Below are positions 8,528 to 17,160 of a DNA stretch of 64,000 nucleotides, in pieces; positions within the stretch are counted from its first letter, which is position 1, and each line of letters starts with the position of its first letter. Under the pieces are notes generated by a model, which worked only from the letters and a program-made list of their open reading frames with translations, did not search any database and was not told the DNA's origin. This DNA comes from Sphingomicrobium arenosum (GTDB lineage: Bacteria; Pseudomonadota; Alphaproteobacteria; Sphingomonadales; Sphingomonadaceae), in the NCBI RefSeq assembly GCF_026157085.1, contig NZ_JANPVN010000001.1:1054001-1118000 (forward strand). Direction: 5' to 3'. The position numbers and the translations under genes were made by a program.

Positions 8528-8956
8528 ATGACCGACCCCCTCCCCACCCCCGGCGAACAGCGCGAAGCACGGCGTTCACGGCTGCAAATGATCATCATCA
8601 TCGCCGCCGTCCTTCTCGGCGGGGCGATCGGCGGGAGCCTCGCGGTCTCGACCCCGGGCGACGGCTCCTTCCTCGAGGCCGCCAGCTGGCCGCCGCTCCT
8701 CTCGATCGCGCTCGCCGTCGTCGCGCTGATCGTCGTGCCGCTGCTCATGCTGTCGGCCACGCGGACCGCCGATGAACTGGAATATGCCCATCAGGCGTGG
8801 GGCATGCAGGCGGGCGGCTTTGCCCTCCTGTGCGGCTACCCCGCCTGGTTCGCGCTGTGGAAAGGCGGCTTCGTGCCCGAACCGGCGCATGGCGCCATCT
8901 ACGCGGGCTACTTCGTGCTGACCATCATCGCCTACCTTTACCACCGTTTTCGCTGA
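8528..8956 (+). CDS. Multi-pass membrane protein, paralogue-like
   Basis: The 142-residue product has a short polar N-terminus (MTDPLPTPGEQREARRSR) and four predicted TM helices (about residues 21-40, 53-77, 91-110 and 118-138), with ADELEYAHQAWGMQ before the third. GAGGAGCCAAGAG lies directly upstream of the ATG. It is the last gene of the 7130-8956 operon; the first TraB-family gene starts 34 nt later and may be co-transcribed. Function unknown. Confidence 0.78.
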   Translation: MTDPLPTPGEQREARRSRLQMIIIIAAVLLGGAIGGSLAVSTPGDGSFLEAASWPPLLSIALAVVALIVVPLLMLSATRTADELEYAHQAWGMQAGGFALLCGYPAWFALWKGGFVPEPAHGAIYAGYFVLTIIAYLYHRFR

Positions 8957-8990
8957 TCACGACCAACCGACCAACAAGGGACATTCGACC

Positions 8991-9875
8991 ATGAAAAAGA
9001 CCATGAAGACCATCGCCGCCCTCCCCCTCCTCGCGATCGGCCTTGCCGCCGCCGCGCCGGCCGCCGCCGAAACCGAGGCCACGCCCGCCATGTGGCTGGT
9101 CGAGGACGAGGACACGCAGGTCTATATCCTCGGCACCGTCCACGTCATGGCCGCCGACGTGAACTGGCAGGGCGGCAAGGTCGCCGAAGTCATCGAAAGC
9201 GCCGACGAACTCGTTCTCGAAGCCGACCTCGACCAGGCCAAGTTGATGGCCGCAATGCAGCAGGGCCAGGCACTCGGCATGAGCCAGGGCCTCGCCCCGC
9301 TCGCCGAGCGCGTCGATGCCGAGGATCATGCCGAGATCGTCCGCCTCGCCGGCACCCTCGGCGTCCCCGCCCCGGCGCTCGATGCGATGGAAGACTGGTT
9401 CATCGTCACCATGTTCGGACCGCTGCGCATGATGGAAGCGGGCTTCTCGCCGACCGACGGCGTGGACATCAAGCTCTACGAAGCCTTCACCAGCGCGGGT
9501 AAGCCCGTCGCCGAGCTAGAGGGTCTTGAACAGCAGATGGTCTGGTTCGACGGCCTCAGCGCCGGTGCCCAGAGCGCGCTGCTCGAACAGACCTTCGATG
9601 CCAGCGCGCTCGAGCAGCTGCCGCTCGCCGTCGCCGAATGGGCCGAGGGCGATACCGACGGGCTCTACAACGTCATGGGCTTGGCCGACATGGGCCCTGA
9701 TCTCACCGACATGCTGCTTGCCAACCGCAACCCGCACTGGGCCGACTATGTCCAGACCCGTCTCGACACGCCGGGCACCGTCCTTCTTGCCGGCGGCGCC
9801 GGCCATTTCGCGGGCGAGCATAGCGTCCTCAAGATGCTGGAAGCGCGCGGCCTCACCGTCACCCGCGTTCAGTAA
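8991..9875 (+). CDS. TraB/GumN-family exported protein, copy 1
   Basis: The 294-residue product has a Sec signal peptide (MKKTMKTIAALPLLAIG... cut near APAAAE, about residue 27) and a TraB/GumN (PF01963-like) domain. Characteristic motifs are WLVEDEDTQVYILGTVH (GTVH at 48-51) and, near the C-terminus, LDTPGTVLLAGGAGH. The family shares its fold and GxxH motifs with animal TIKI metalloproteases, so a metal-dependent protease activity is possible; bacterial members are mostly uncharacterised. This is the first of four paralogues in 6 kb. The ATG follows CAACAAGGGACATTCGACC. Confidence 0.9.
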   Translation: MKKTMKTIAALPLLAIGLAAAAPAAAETEATPAMWLVEDEDTQVYILGTVHVMAADVNWQGGKVAEVIESADELVLEADLDQAKLMAAMQQGQALGMSQGLAPLAERVDAEDHAEIVRLAGTLGVPAPALDAMEDWFIVTMFGPLRMMEAGFSPTDGVDIKLYEAFTSAGKPVAELEGLEQQMVWFDGLSAGAQSALLEQTFDASALEQLPLAVAEWAEGDTDGLYNVMGLADMGPDLTDMLLANRNPHWADYVQTRLDTPGTVLLAGGAGHFAGEHSVLKMLEARGLTVTRVQ

Positions 9876-9902
9876 TTGCGTTCAAGACAAGGGAATAAAC
9901 GC

Positions 9903-10799
9903 ATGACCTTCGCCAACCGTCTCAAGACCGTCCTCGCCACCTGCGCCGCCGCGACCGCGCTCGCCGCCGCGCCCGCACAGGCCGAAAAGCTCGACGCCGA
10001 TCCCGCGCTGTGGGTCGTCGCCGACGAGGACACCACCATCTATCTGTTCGGCACCTTCCACTTCCTCGACAATGACACCGACTGGTTCAACGGCCCGGTT
10101 CGCACCGCTTATGAGGCGTCGGACGAGCTCGTCATCGAATCGCTCCCGCCGAGCAATCCGGCCGCGCTCCAGCCGGTGCTGATGGAGCATCTCACGCTCC
10201 CCGCCGGCACGACGCTCGACACCGTGGTCGAAGCCGACGCCTATGCCACCTTCCTCGAGAAGATCGCGCCCATCGGCATCCCCGCGCAGGCGCTCGGGCA
10301 GTTCGAGCCGACCTTCGCGGTCTTCACCGCGATGCAGGCGATCATGCCGACCTGGGGCCTCGCCAGCGAAAATGGCGCCGACAATGTCCTCAAGGCCTCG
10401 GCCGAGACCGACGGCAAGCCCGTCAGCGGGCTCGAGACGACCGAGGAAGTGCTGGCCCAGCTCGGCAAGCCCAGCCTCGCCGAACAGTCGCTCGGCTTCA
10501 ACGAGGCGATGGCCGAGTTCGATAACATTCCCAATCTTCTGACCGAGATGAAGGGCGCCTGGGCCAGCGGTGACACCGCGACCTTCGACACGCTCTTCCT
10601 CGAGATGAACGACAACAGCCCCGAAAGCTACGAGGCGATCATCGTCGAGCGCAACGCGGCCTGGACCGAAAAGCTCGCTGCCCGCCTCGACCAGCCGGGC
10701 ACCGTGTTCGTCGCGGTCGGCGCGGGTCACCTCATCGGCGACGATGGCGTCCAGGCCATGCTCGCCAAGAAGGGCATCACCGCCGAGCGCCTGCAATAG
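9903..10799 (+). CDS. TraB/GumN-family exported protein, copy 2
   Basis: The 298-residue product has a signal peptide (MTFANRLKTVLATCAAATAL...; cleavage near AQA-EK, about residue 27). The TraB motifs are LWVVADEDTTIYLFGTFH (GTFH at 50-53) and RLDQPGTVFVAVGAGH. The ATG at 9903 was chosen because AAGGGAATAA precedes it and the signal peptide starts there. It begins 27 nt after copy 1 ends and is probably in the same transcript. A strong hairpin without a T-tract (10819-10848) separates it from the subtilisin gene. Confidence 0.9.
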   Translation: MTFANRLKTVLATCAAATALAAAPAQAEKLDADPALWVVADEDTTIYLFGTFHFLDNDTDWFNGPVRTAYEASDELVIESLPPSNPAALQPVLMEHLTLPAGTTLDTVVEADAYATFLEKIAPIGIPAQALGQFEPTFAVFTAMQAIMPTWGLASENGADNVLKASAETDGKPVSGLETTEEVLAQLGKPSLAEQSLGFNEAMAEFDNIPNLLTEMKGAWASGDTATFDTLFLEMNDNSPESYEAIIVERNAAWTEKLAARLDQPGTVFVAVGAGHLIGDDGVQAMLAKKGITAERLQ

Positions 10800-10818
10800 C
10801 GCTCGCTTGCCAAGGAAC

Positions 10819-10848
10819 CGGCGCGCCCGCCCCCTCGCGGGCGCGCCG
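10819..10848 (+). other. Perfect 12-bp stem-loop between TraB copy 2 and the subtilisin gene
   Basis: CGGCGCGCCCGC (10819-10830) pairs fully with 10837-10848 across a 6-nt CCCCTC loop. No T-tract follows. It could stabilise the upstream mRNA, or cause partial termination, so that the protease is expressed at a different level from the TraB genes. Confidence 0.55.
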
Positions 10849-10885
10849 ACCCACCGTTCACCAATCTTCCATGGAGACTTCCACG

Positions 10886-12745
10886 ATGATCCGCTTCGCT
10901 CTTGCCATCGCCTTGTCGACCAGCGCCCTCACCCCGACCCTTGCCGCCGCGCAGGATCGCCCCGTCATCACCCAGGCCAGCGAATTGCCGCAGGAAGTCG
11001 TCACCCTTGGCGACAAGCCCAGCGTCCTTCTCGAACATGGCGGCCCCGCCTACGAGGCGCTGTTCGCCCCCATCGATGATTATGCCCGCACCACGCTCGA
11101 TGGCTATCGCATCGACGATGCCGCCACCCGCCGCCAGCTCGTTGGCCTGCGCATCGCGGTCGCCATGGCCGAAGGTCGCTGGGACGATGCGGTGGCCTTC
11201 GCCGAGGAAAGCCGCGCCAGCGAAGACAAGCCCGCCGCGCGCGAGACCGCCTATCTTCTCACCCTTGCCTATGCCGATGCCGCGCGCGCCGTGGATCCCG
11301 CCGCCCCCGGTTTCGCCGACACCTTCGAGACCGCCTTCGCCGCGCGCGTCGCCGACCTCGACTGGACGCTCGCGCAGGATTGGGCGCAGAGCCTCAACAG
11401 CAATTATCAGATCCTCTCTCCCGACCTCATCATCGGCCAGGTTGGCGGCTCGCTCGACCCGCTGGCCGAAGCCCAGGGTGGCACCGTCCCGCTCGGCGTC
11501 GCCAGCACGATCGTCTCGGCACGTGGCACGCTCGAGCGCAACATGCCGATCAAGGACCGCGTCGTCGCCGTCCTGTCGGCGCGCCTTGCCGCCGAGGCCG
11601 TCGAAAAGGTCGACAATTGGACGCCCCGGCTCGTCGAATTGAGCCGCGACGATGCACTCTCGCCGGTCCGCGTCGGCATTTGGGACAGCGGTGTCGATCC
11701 TGCCGTTCTCGGGCCCAACATGTGGACCAATCCGGCCGAGACCCGCAACGGCGTGGACGATGACGGCAATGGCTTCATCGACGACATTCACGGCATCGCC
11801 TTCGACCCCGAATGGCTGCCCACCACCGCGATCCTGCGCCCCATGCCCGAGGAAGACCTCGCCGACATGGAGACCAATCTCGCGCTGGTGAAGGGCTCGC
11901 TCGACAGCGGCGCGGGCGTCGACAGCGAGGAAGCGCGCCTCTACCGCGAAACCCTCGCCGGCCTTGGCCGCGACGACGCCATTCCCTTCGCGCTCAAGAG
12001 CGCCCGCCTCGGCCTTTATCTCCACGGCACCGCGACCGGCTACACCTCGCTCGTCGGCAATCCGACTGCGCAGGCGATCGGTTCGCGCTTCGACTTCAAG
12101 ATCGACATCATGCCCGATCCGATGGACGCCGAGTTCGCCGAGGCCATGGCGCAGCATATCGAGCGCACCATCGACTATTACCGCGCGCATGACGTGCGCG
12201 TCGTCAACATGAGCTGGCGCATCACCGAACCGCAGGTGACGGGGTCGCTCACCCTCGCCGTTCCCGACGCCGACGAACGCACCGCGCAGGCCAAGGCCAA
12301 TTTCGATCTCCTGTCCGCGCGCATGGAGGCTGCGATGGCGGCTGCCCCCGAGATCCTCTTCGTCGCGGGTGCGGGCAATGAGGATGAGGACGTGGATTTC
12401 GTCCGCTCCTTCCCGGCCGGCATCAACCTGCCCAACCTCATCACCGTCGGCGCGGTCGATGTCGCGCTCCAGCCCGCCAGCTTCACCAGCTACGGCAGCT
12501 CGATCGACCTTTATGCCAATGGCTTTGAAGTGCCGTCCAAGGCGCCGGGCGGGCTCGACATCAACATCTCGGGCACCTCGCTCGCCGCGCCGCAGGTCAC
12601 CAACCTCGCCGCCAAGCTGCTCGCGATCGATCCTTCGCTCTCGACTGCCGAGCTGCGCGCGCTGATCGAGGATCATGCGACGATGGAGGGCGAGCTTGCC
12701 GTCATCCATCCCGCCGCCAGCATCGCCGCGCTGCGCGCCCGCTAA
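10886..12745 (+). CDS. Exported subtilisin-like (S8) serine protease
   Basis: The 619-residue product has a signal peptide (MIRFALAIALSTSALTPTLA). A roughly 240-residue pro- or accessory region precedes an S8 domain. Catalytic candidates are Asp267 (VGIWDSGVD), His380 (YLHGTATGY, in place of the usual HGTHVAG) and Ser565 (SGTSLAAPQ); the oxyanion Asn is Asn499 (VAGAGNED). A Ca-loop-like DDDGNGFIDDIHG follows the Asp motif. The start at 10886 has GGAGA 9 nt upstream; an ATG at 10871 adds five residues. A long insert lies between the Asp and His motifs. It sits between TraB copies 2 and 3. Substrate unknown. Confidence 0.9.
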   Translation: MIRFALAIALSTSALTPTLAAAQDRPVITQASELPQEVVTLGDKPSVLLEHGGPAYEALFAPIDDYARTTLDGYRIDDAATRRQLVGLRIAVAMAEGRWDDAVAFAEESRASEDKPAARETAYLLTLAYADAARAVDPAAPGFADTFETAFAARVADLDWTLAQDWAQSLNSNYQILSPDLIIGQVGGSLDPLAEAQGGTVPLGVASTIVSARGTLERNMPIKDRVVAVLSARLAAEAVEKVDNWTPRLVELSRDDALSPVRVGIWDSGVDPAVLGPNMWTNPAETRNGVDDDGNGFIDDIHGIAFDPEWLPTTAILRPMPEEDLADMETNLALVKGSLDSGAGVDSEEARLYRETLAGLGRDDAIPFALKSARLGLYLHGTATGYTSLVGNPTAQAIGSRFDFKIDIMPDPMDAEFAEAMAQHIERTIDYYRAHDVRVVNMSWRITEPQVTGSLTLAVPDADERTAQAKANFDLLSARMEAAMAAAPEILFVAGAGNEDEDVDFVRSFPAGINLPNLITVGAVDVALQPASFTSYGSSIDLYANGFEVPSKAPGGLDINISGTSLAAPQVTNLAAKLLAIDPSLSTAELRALIEDHATMEGELAVIHPAASIAALRAR

Positions 12746-12769
12746 GCACGCCGCTCGCGCACCCGATCA

Positions 12770-12808
12770 GGGCCGGCTCGCGCCTCTTGCGAGCCGGCCC
12801 TTTTCTTT
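12770..12808 (+). terminator. Strong intrinsic terminator after the subtilisin gene
   Basis: A perfect 12-bp stem GGGCCGGCTCGC (12770-12781)/GCGAGCCGGCCC (12789-12800) with a 7-nt loop is followed by TTTTCTTT. It lies 25 nt past the protease stop. Confidence 0.88.
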
Positions 12809-12872
12809 CGCCGTTGCCATTCGCGCCACCGCTCCCGATAAGGGAGGCCGACAATCATCAGGGAGGGCAGGC

Positions 12873-13823
12873 ATGGCGAAGACGATCTGGATGGGGCTCG
12901 GACTGGCCTTCCTCGCAGGCTGCGCCCCGGTCGACCGCGGGCTCGACGATTACGACCGCGCCGCCGCCATCTCGATCGACGAACCGCGCAGCGCCGCCGA
13001 GCGCGCAGGCGTGGTCGATCCCGCCATCTGGCTGGTGCGCGATGAGGACACCAGCATTTACATCCTCGGCACCTTCCATCTGCTGCCCGAAGAATATGAG
13101 TGGCGTACCGACACCATCAACGCCGCCATTGTCGACAGCGACACGCTCGTCCTCGAGACGATCATCGACCAGGACAACCCGACCGAGCTCGGCCTCCTCA
13201 TGGCGCGCATGGGCATGGCGCAGGGCCTGCCGCCCATCGAGCAGCGCGTCGCGCCCGCCAAACGCGCGCTGCTGATGCAGAAGATCGCCAAGTCGGGGCA
13301 GCCGGTCGCCGCCTTCAACCTGATGGAGAATTGGGTCGCGGGCCTCACCCTCTTCGCCCAGACCGCCGCCGAACTGGGCCTCACCGCCGAGGCCGGGGTG
13401 GAAAGCGACCTGCGCGCCGCCTTCACCGCTGCAGGCAAGCCGCTCGACCAGCTCGAGACCAACGAGGAACAGCTTTCCTATTTCGACAATCTCTCACCCG
13501 AGACGCAGCGCGAATTTCTCGAGAGCACCATCGTTTCCGCCGAAGACACCAAGGCAGCCTTCGGCGCGATGCTCGAATCCTGGACGCAGGGCAATGTCGA
13601 AGGCATCGCCATGACCTTCAACGAAGGCATGCCGATCGGCAGCGAGATCCGCTCCGCCATCCTCACCCGGCGCAACCGCAACTGGGCCAATTGGATCGAC
13701 GCGCGCATGGACCAGCCCGGCACCTTGATGGTCGCCGTCGGCGCGGGCCATCTCGCCGGCGACGACAGCCTCATCCTGATGCTCGAGGCCGCCGGGCATC
13801 GCGTCACCCGCCTCGACGACTGA
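12873..13823 (+). CDS. TraB/GumN-family lipoprotein, copy 3
   Basis: The 316-residue product has a lipoprotein signal peptide with lipobox LAGC (Cys17) after MAKTIWMGLGLAF. The TraB domain has IWLVRDEDTSIYILGTFH (GTFH at 66-69) and DQPGTLMVAVGAGH at the C-terminus. The ATG at 12873 has AGGGAGGG at a good distance and places the lipobox correctly. Unlike copies 1, 2 and 4 it should be membrane-anchored. It has its own transcription unit after the terminator at 12770-12808. Confidence 0.9.
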   Translation: MAKTIWMGLGLAFLAGCAPVDRGLDDYDRAAAISIDEPRSAAERAGVVDPAIWLVRDEDTSIYILGTFHLLPEEYEWRTDTINAAIVDSDTLVLETIIDQDNPTELGLLMARMGMAQGLPPIEQRVAPAKRALLMQKIAKSGQPVAAFNLMENWVAGLTLFAQTAAELGLTAEAGVESDLRAAFTAAGKPLDQLETNEEQLSYFDNLSPETQREFLESTIVSAEDTKAAFGAMLESWTQGNVEGIAMTFNEGMPIGSEIRSAILTRRNRNWANWIDARMDQPGTLMVAVGAGHLAGDDSLILMLEAAGHRVTRLDD

Positions 13824-13846
13824 CCCCGTTTCGAAAGCATCTTACA

Positions 13847-14857
13847 GTGCCGCGTCTTCCCATCCTCCTTGCCGCCCTGCTCGGCTTCGCCTCCGCCCCC
13901 GCGGCGGCCGAACCCACCGCCGAGCTCATCAAGCGCAAGACCGATCCCAACGGCTATTGCTTCGCCGACGACGTCGTGCCCCCCAGCCCCGCCCTCTGGG
14001 CGATCGAGGACACGGACACGACGCTCTATCTGTTCGGCACCGTCCACATCCTGCCCGAGGAGTTGTGCTGGCAGGACGAGCGCGTCACTCGCGCCATCTG
14101 GGCGTCCGATGAGCTGGTCACCGAGACCGATGTGGACACCGGGGTCTTTAACATCTTCGGCATGATCGCCGAAGCGTCCTTCGACCGCTCCAACCGCCCG
14201 CTGCGCGAGCGGCTCGATGCGCGCCACCATGCCACCCTCGACCGGCTCCTCGCCGAGGCGCCCATGCCCCTGCCCGAAAGCTTCTACGACAAGATCGACA
14301 GCTGGGCGCTGACCGAATACGTCTTCCAGGGCATGCTCGTGCCCGCCGAGGAGGAGAATGAGACCGGCGGCGTCGAGGGCGAACTCGAATATCAGTTCGA
14401 GGCGGCACGCAAGCCGCAGGAGTTCCTCGAGAGCCTCGCCTTCCAGATCCAGCTCGGCGATTCCTATTCGCGCGAATTGCAGGACGAGACGCTCGACAGC
14501 TGGTTCGCCTATCACGGCGGCGAATATGACGATGATCTCATCGACAAGGCCAAGGGTCAATGGGAGGCGATCCTCGAACAGTGGCGGACCGGCGAGCAGA
14601 TCGACCTCGCCGCCTACATGGCCGCCCTTACGCCCGACTTCGAGAGCGACGATCCCGAGCGTGACGCCCAGCTCAGCGAGGAATATCTCGACCATCTCCT
14701 TTATGCGCGCAACCGCCACTGGGTCGACTGGATCGAGGATCGGCTCGAACGCCCCGGCACCGTCTTCATCGCGGTCGGTGCCGCGCATCTGGGCGGCGAG
14801 CGCTCGGTGCTTGACTATGCCCGCCAGCGCGGCTTGCCGGTGCGCCGCCTCGACTAG
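13847..14857 (+). CDS. TraB/GumN-family exported protein, copy 4
   Basis: The 336-residue product probably starts at GTG 13847, giving the signal peptide MPRLPILLAALLGFASAPAAA. The TraB motifs are LWAIEDTDTTLYLFGTVH (GTVH at 64-67) and ERPGTVFIAVGAAH (the usual GAGH reads GAAH). It is longer than its neighbours because of an acidic insert (around residues 165-260). It starts 23 nt after copy 3 and is likely co-transcribed with it. The Shine-Dalgarno is weak (CGAAAGC). Other in-frame starts inside the signal region cannot be excluded. Confidence 0.87.
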   Translation: MPRLPILLAALLGFASAPAAAEPTAELIKRKTDPNGYCFADDVVPPSPALWAIEDTDTTLYLFGTVHILPEELCWQDERVTRAIWASDELVTETDVDTGVFNIFGMIAEASFDRSNRPLRERLDARHHATLDRLLAEAPMPLPESFYDKIDSWALTEYVFQGMLVPAEEENETGGVEGELEYQFEAARKPQEFLESLAFQIQLGDSYSRELQDETLDSWFAYHGGEYDDDLIDKAKGQWEAILEQWRTGEQIDLAAYMAALTPDFESDDPERDAQLSEEYLDHLLYARNRHWVDWIEDRLERPGTVFIAVGAAHLGGERSVLDYARQRGLPVRRLD

Positions 14858-14889
14858 CCGCGCCGATACCGCGCTCCCCGCTCTTTTCC

Positions 14890-14918
14890 TTGCATCAAAG
14901 GGCCTTGCCCCCTATGGA
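14890..14918 (+). promoter_or_regulatory. Candidate promoter for rplY-pth
   Basis: TTGCAT (14890-14895), 17 nt, then TATGGA (14913-14918), 75 nt ahead of the rplY ATG. This is a sequence match by eye only. Confidence 0.35.
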
Positions 14919-14992
14919 GCGCCGGTTCGTCCCATGGTCATCCCTGGAGGCGTGGGCGAACGCGAACCATATTCTATATAAGGAAGAACAAG

Positions 14993-15676
14993 ATGAGCGA
15001 TCAGCTGACGCTGCCCGCCGAGCTGCGTGAAGGGGTTGGCAAGGGAGCCTCCCGTGCACTGCGCCGTGATGGCCGGGTGCCTGCCGTGATCTACGGCGGC
15101 AACAAGGAACCCCTCGGTATCCATATCGAGGCCAAGGAAGTCACGAAGATGCTCCAGACCGGGCACTTCATGAACTCCGTCGTCGAACTCACCGTCGGCA
15201 AGGACAAGCATCGCACCCTTCCCAAGGACGTGCAGTTCCACCCGGTGACCAGCCGTCCGATCCACATCGACTTCTTCCGTCTCGAAAAGGGCGCGACCGT
15301 CCACGTCCAGATCCCCGTCCGCTTCGTCGACGAGGAAAAGTCCAAGGGCATGACCCGTGGCGGCGTGCTCAACGTCGTGCGTCACGACCTCGACCTCGTC
15401 TGCGACGCGGCCTCGATCCCCGATGAAATCGTCATCAGCCTTGCTGGTCTCGACATCGGCGATTCGATCCACGTCAGCGCCGTCGACCTGCCCAAGGGCG
15501 CGTCGAACGAAGTCGATCGCGACTACACCATCGCCACCCTCGTCGCGCCCTCGGCCATGAAGAGCCAGGACGACGCCGCCGAGGAAGAAGAAGTCGCTGC
15601 CGACGAAGTCCCCGCGACCGAACAGGCCGACGACGCCGATGGCGACGAAGCCGAAGGCGAAGACAAGGGCGAATAA
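14993..15676 (+). CDS. rplY: 50S ribosomal protein bL25, long (Ctc/TL5) form
   Basis: The 227-residue protein binds 5S rRNA in the large ribosomal subunit. The N-terminal L25 domain (about residues 1-95, [27 protein letters not shown] split over the 5S-binding surface) is followed by the TL5/Ctc C-terminal beta domain (about 100-190). An acidic tail (about 195-227, E/D/A-rich) completes it. This long form is normal in alphaproteobacteria. The ATG has AAGGAAGAACAAG upstream. A terminator at 15703-15742 separates it from pth. Confidence 0.96.
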   Translation: MSDQLTLPAELREGVGKGASRALRRDGRVPAVIYGGNKEPLGIHIEAKEVTKMLQTGHFMNSVVELTVGKDKHRTLPKDVQFHPVTSRPIHIDFFRLEKGATVHVQIPVRFVDEEKSKGMTRGGVLNVVRHDLDLVCDAASIPDEIVISLAGLDIGDSIHVSAVDLPKGASNEVDRDYTIATLVAPSAMKSQDDAAEEEEVAADEVPATEQADDADGDEAEGEDKGE

Positions 15677-15702
15677 GCCTCTTCATCGTCTTGCTAAAGA
15701 TC

Positions 15703-15742
15703 AGCGCCGCGCCAGCCTACAGGCTGGGCGGCGCTTTTCTTT
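15703..15742 (+). terminator. Intrinsic terminator between rplY and pth
   Basis: AGCGCCGC-G-CCAGCCT (15703-15718) pairs with AGGCTGGGCGGCGCT (15721-15735) with a single-base bulge, then TTTCTTTT. pth starts only 19 nt later, so some read-through is likely. Confidence 0.8.
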
Positions 15743-15760
15743 TGCGCTAGGGGCGAGCCC

Positions 15761-16330
15761 ATGCAGATCTGGGCGGGGCTCGGCAATCCGGGCGAGAAAT
15801 ATCGAATGCACCGGCACAATGTCGGCTTCATGGTCGTCGACACCATCGCCGAAATGTACGGCTTCTCGCCGCCCAAGAAACAGTTTCGCGGCGAAGTGCG
15901 CGAAGGCCGCATCGGCCCCCACAAGATCATCCTCCTGAAGCCCGCCACCTACATGAACGAGAGCGGTGCCTCGGTGCGCGCCGCGCTCGATTTCTACAAA
16001 TTGGGTGTCGCGGATCTCACCGTCTTCCATGACGAACTCGACCTCGCCCCCATGAAGGTCAAGGCGCGCGAGGGCGGCGGGCTCGCGGGCCACAACGGCC
16101 TGCGCTCGATCAATGCGCACCTGGGACCCGATTTCACCCGCGTGCGGATCGGCATCGGCCATCCCGGCTCCAAGGACCGGGTCACTGGCCATGTCCTCGG
16201 CAATTACGCCAAGGCCGAGATGGACGACCTCGTCCACATGCTCGGCGCCATTGCCGCCGAGGCCGAGTGGCTTGCCGAGGGCGCCCTGCCCCGCTTCATG
16301 AGCGACATCGCGCTCAGGCAGGCTTCTTAG
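15761..16330 (+). CDS. pth: Peptidyl-tRNA hydrolase
   Basis: The 189-residue cytoplasmic enzyme releases peptides from peptidyl-tRNAs that drop off ribosomes. The family features are all present: MQIWAGLGNPGEKYRMHRHN at the start (with the catalytic His region), KPATYMNESG, FHDELDLAPM, GGGLAGHNGLRSI, and RVRIGIGHPGSKDRVTGHVL. It follows rplY, the usual neighbour. Its last 17 nt overlap the 3' end of the convergent oxygenase-like gene. Confidence 0.97.
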   Translation: MQIWAGLGNPGEKYRMHRHNVGFMVVDTIAEMYGFSPPKKQFRGEVREGRIGPHKIILLKPATYMNESGASVRAALDFYKLGVADLTVFHDELDLAPMKVKAREGGGLAGHNGLRSINAHLGPDFTRVRIGIGHPGSKDRVTGHVLGNYAKAEMDDLVHMLGAIAAEAEWLAEGALPRFMSDIALRQAS

Positions 16331-17078
16331 CCACTGCTTTCTTCTTCGCGGCAGGTTTCTTGGCCGCCGACCCCTTCGATCCCGCCGCTGCCGCCGGGCC
16401 CTTGGTGACCTGCTTCTGCCGCTCGGTCGCCGCCGCGCGCAGCTTGGCCGGGTTCATGGTCACCCGCGCGTTGAACGCCACCGTCACCCGCTCCTCCTCG
16501 GACAGGTTGGGATGCACCCAATGCTTGGCGTTCGACGGGAAGACGAGCAGCGTCCCCTCCTGAGGGTGCAGCGTCTCGATCCCGCGCAGCACCGGCGCCT
16601 TGACCAACCCCTGCCCCGCCGGCGCCGAGCGATGGTCGATGAACTCGATGGCGCCCGAATTGGGGTTCTTGTCCGCGCTTTTCTGCGGATTGTGCAGATA
16701 ATAGGCGCCCGACCAGAAGCTGCCCGGATGATCGTGGGGAATATTGTATCCGCCCGCCGGATTGACGTTGACCCAGCCGTCGCATTCGAGCCGCAGCGCC
16801 TCGAAGCTGACCCCCGGCCCGCTCATCTTCCGCGTCACCTGCGCCACCGCCTGCATGATCGCCTGCGCCAGTTCGCGGTGCCCCGGCTCCTTGCGTTGGA
16901 AGAAATCGAGCGCCGAATGCCAGCCGTCGCGATTGGACCGCGTGATGCCCTTCTCGCCCGCACGCCGCGCCTTGAGTTCCTCGAGCACTAGCGCGTTGAT
17001 GCGCTCATGATCCTCGATCCGCACCACCGCCACCGGCGTCGGAAACAGCATCCGCATGTTGACGATCTTGTGCCCCAT
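16314..17078 (-). CDS. Putative 2OG-Fe(II) oxygenase (TIGR02466-like) with a Lys/Ala-rich tail
   Basis: The 254-residue product matches the double-stranded beta-helix oxygenase family of TIGR02466/PF13759. Probable iron ligands are in YNIPHDHPGSFWSG (His115/His117 region), with a distal His in KHWVHPNL (186 or 189) and Arg197 as the 2-oxoglutarate contact. The C-terminus (about residues 220-254) is a Lys/Ala-rich tail (GSAAKKPAAKKKAVAKKPA) like those on nucleic-acid-binding proteins. The start at 17078 was chosen because a longer frame back to 17237 reads through the divergent partner. Substrate unknown. It diverges from a second oxygenase gene 82 nt away. Confidence 0.8.
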   Translation of the reverse strand: MGHKIVNMRMLFPTPVAVVRIEDHERINALVLEELKARRAGEKGITRSNRDGWHSALDFFQRKEPGHRELAQAIMQAVAQVTRKMSGPGVSFEALRLECDGWVNVNPAGGYNIPHDHPGSFWSGAYYLHNPQKSADKNPNSGAIEFIDHRSAPAGQGLVKAPVLRGIETLHPQEGTLLVFPSNAKHWVHPNLSEEERVTVAFNARVTMNPAKLRAAATERQKQVTKGPAAAAGSKGSAAKKPAAKKKAVAKKPA

Positions 17079-17160
17079 GAAACTCTGGCTCCCCTTTTGT
17101 CGCCGCCAGTGTGTCAACGGCCCCTTGACCTTGCAAGCCAAAAGCGGGCAGCGGTCGGCG

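Noticed and set aside
10727..12709. Long open frame on the minus strand across the subtilisin gene
   Set aside because: Composition is Gly/Arg/Asp-rich, with no motif. It is a GC-bias shadow of the plus-strand S8 gene, which carries the catalytic residues and a signal peptide.
8991..14857. TraB cluster as a conjugation (plasmid transfer) system
   Set aside because: The shared name is a coincidence of family naming; no relaxase, coupling protein or type IV secretion genes are in the window.
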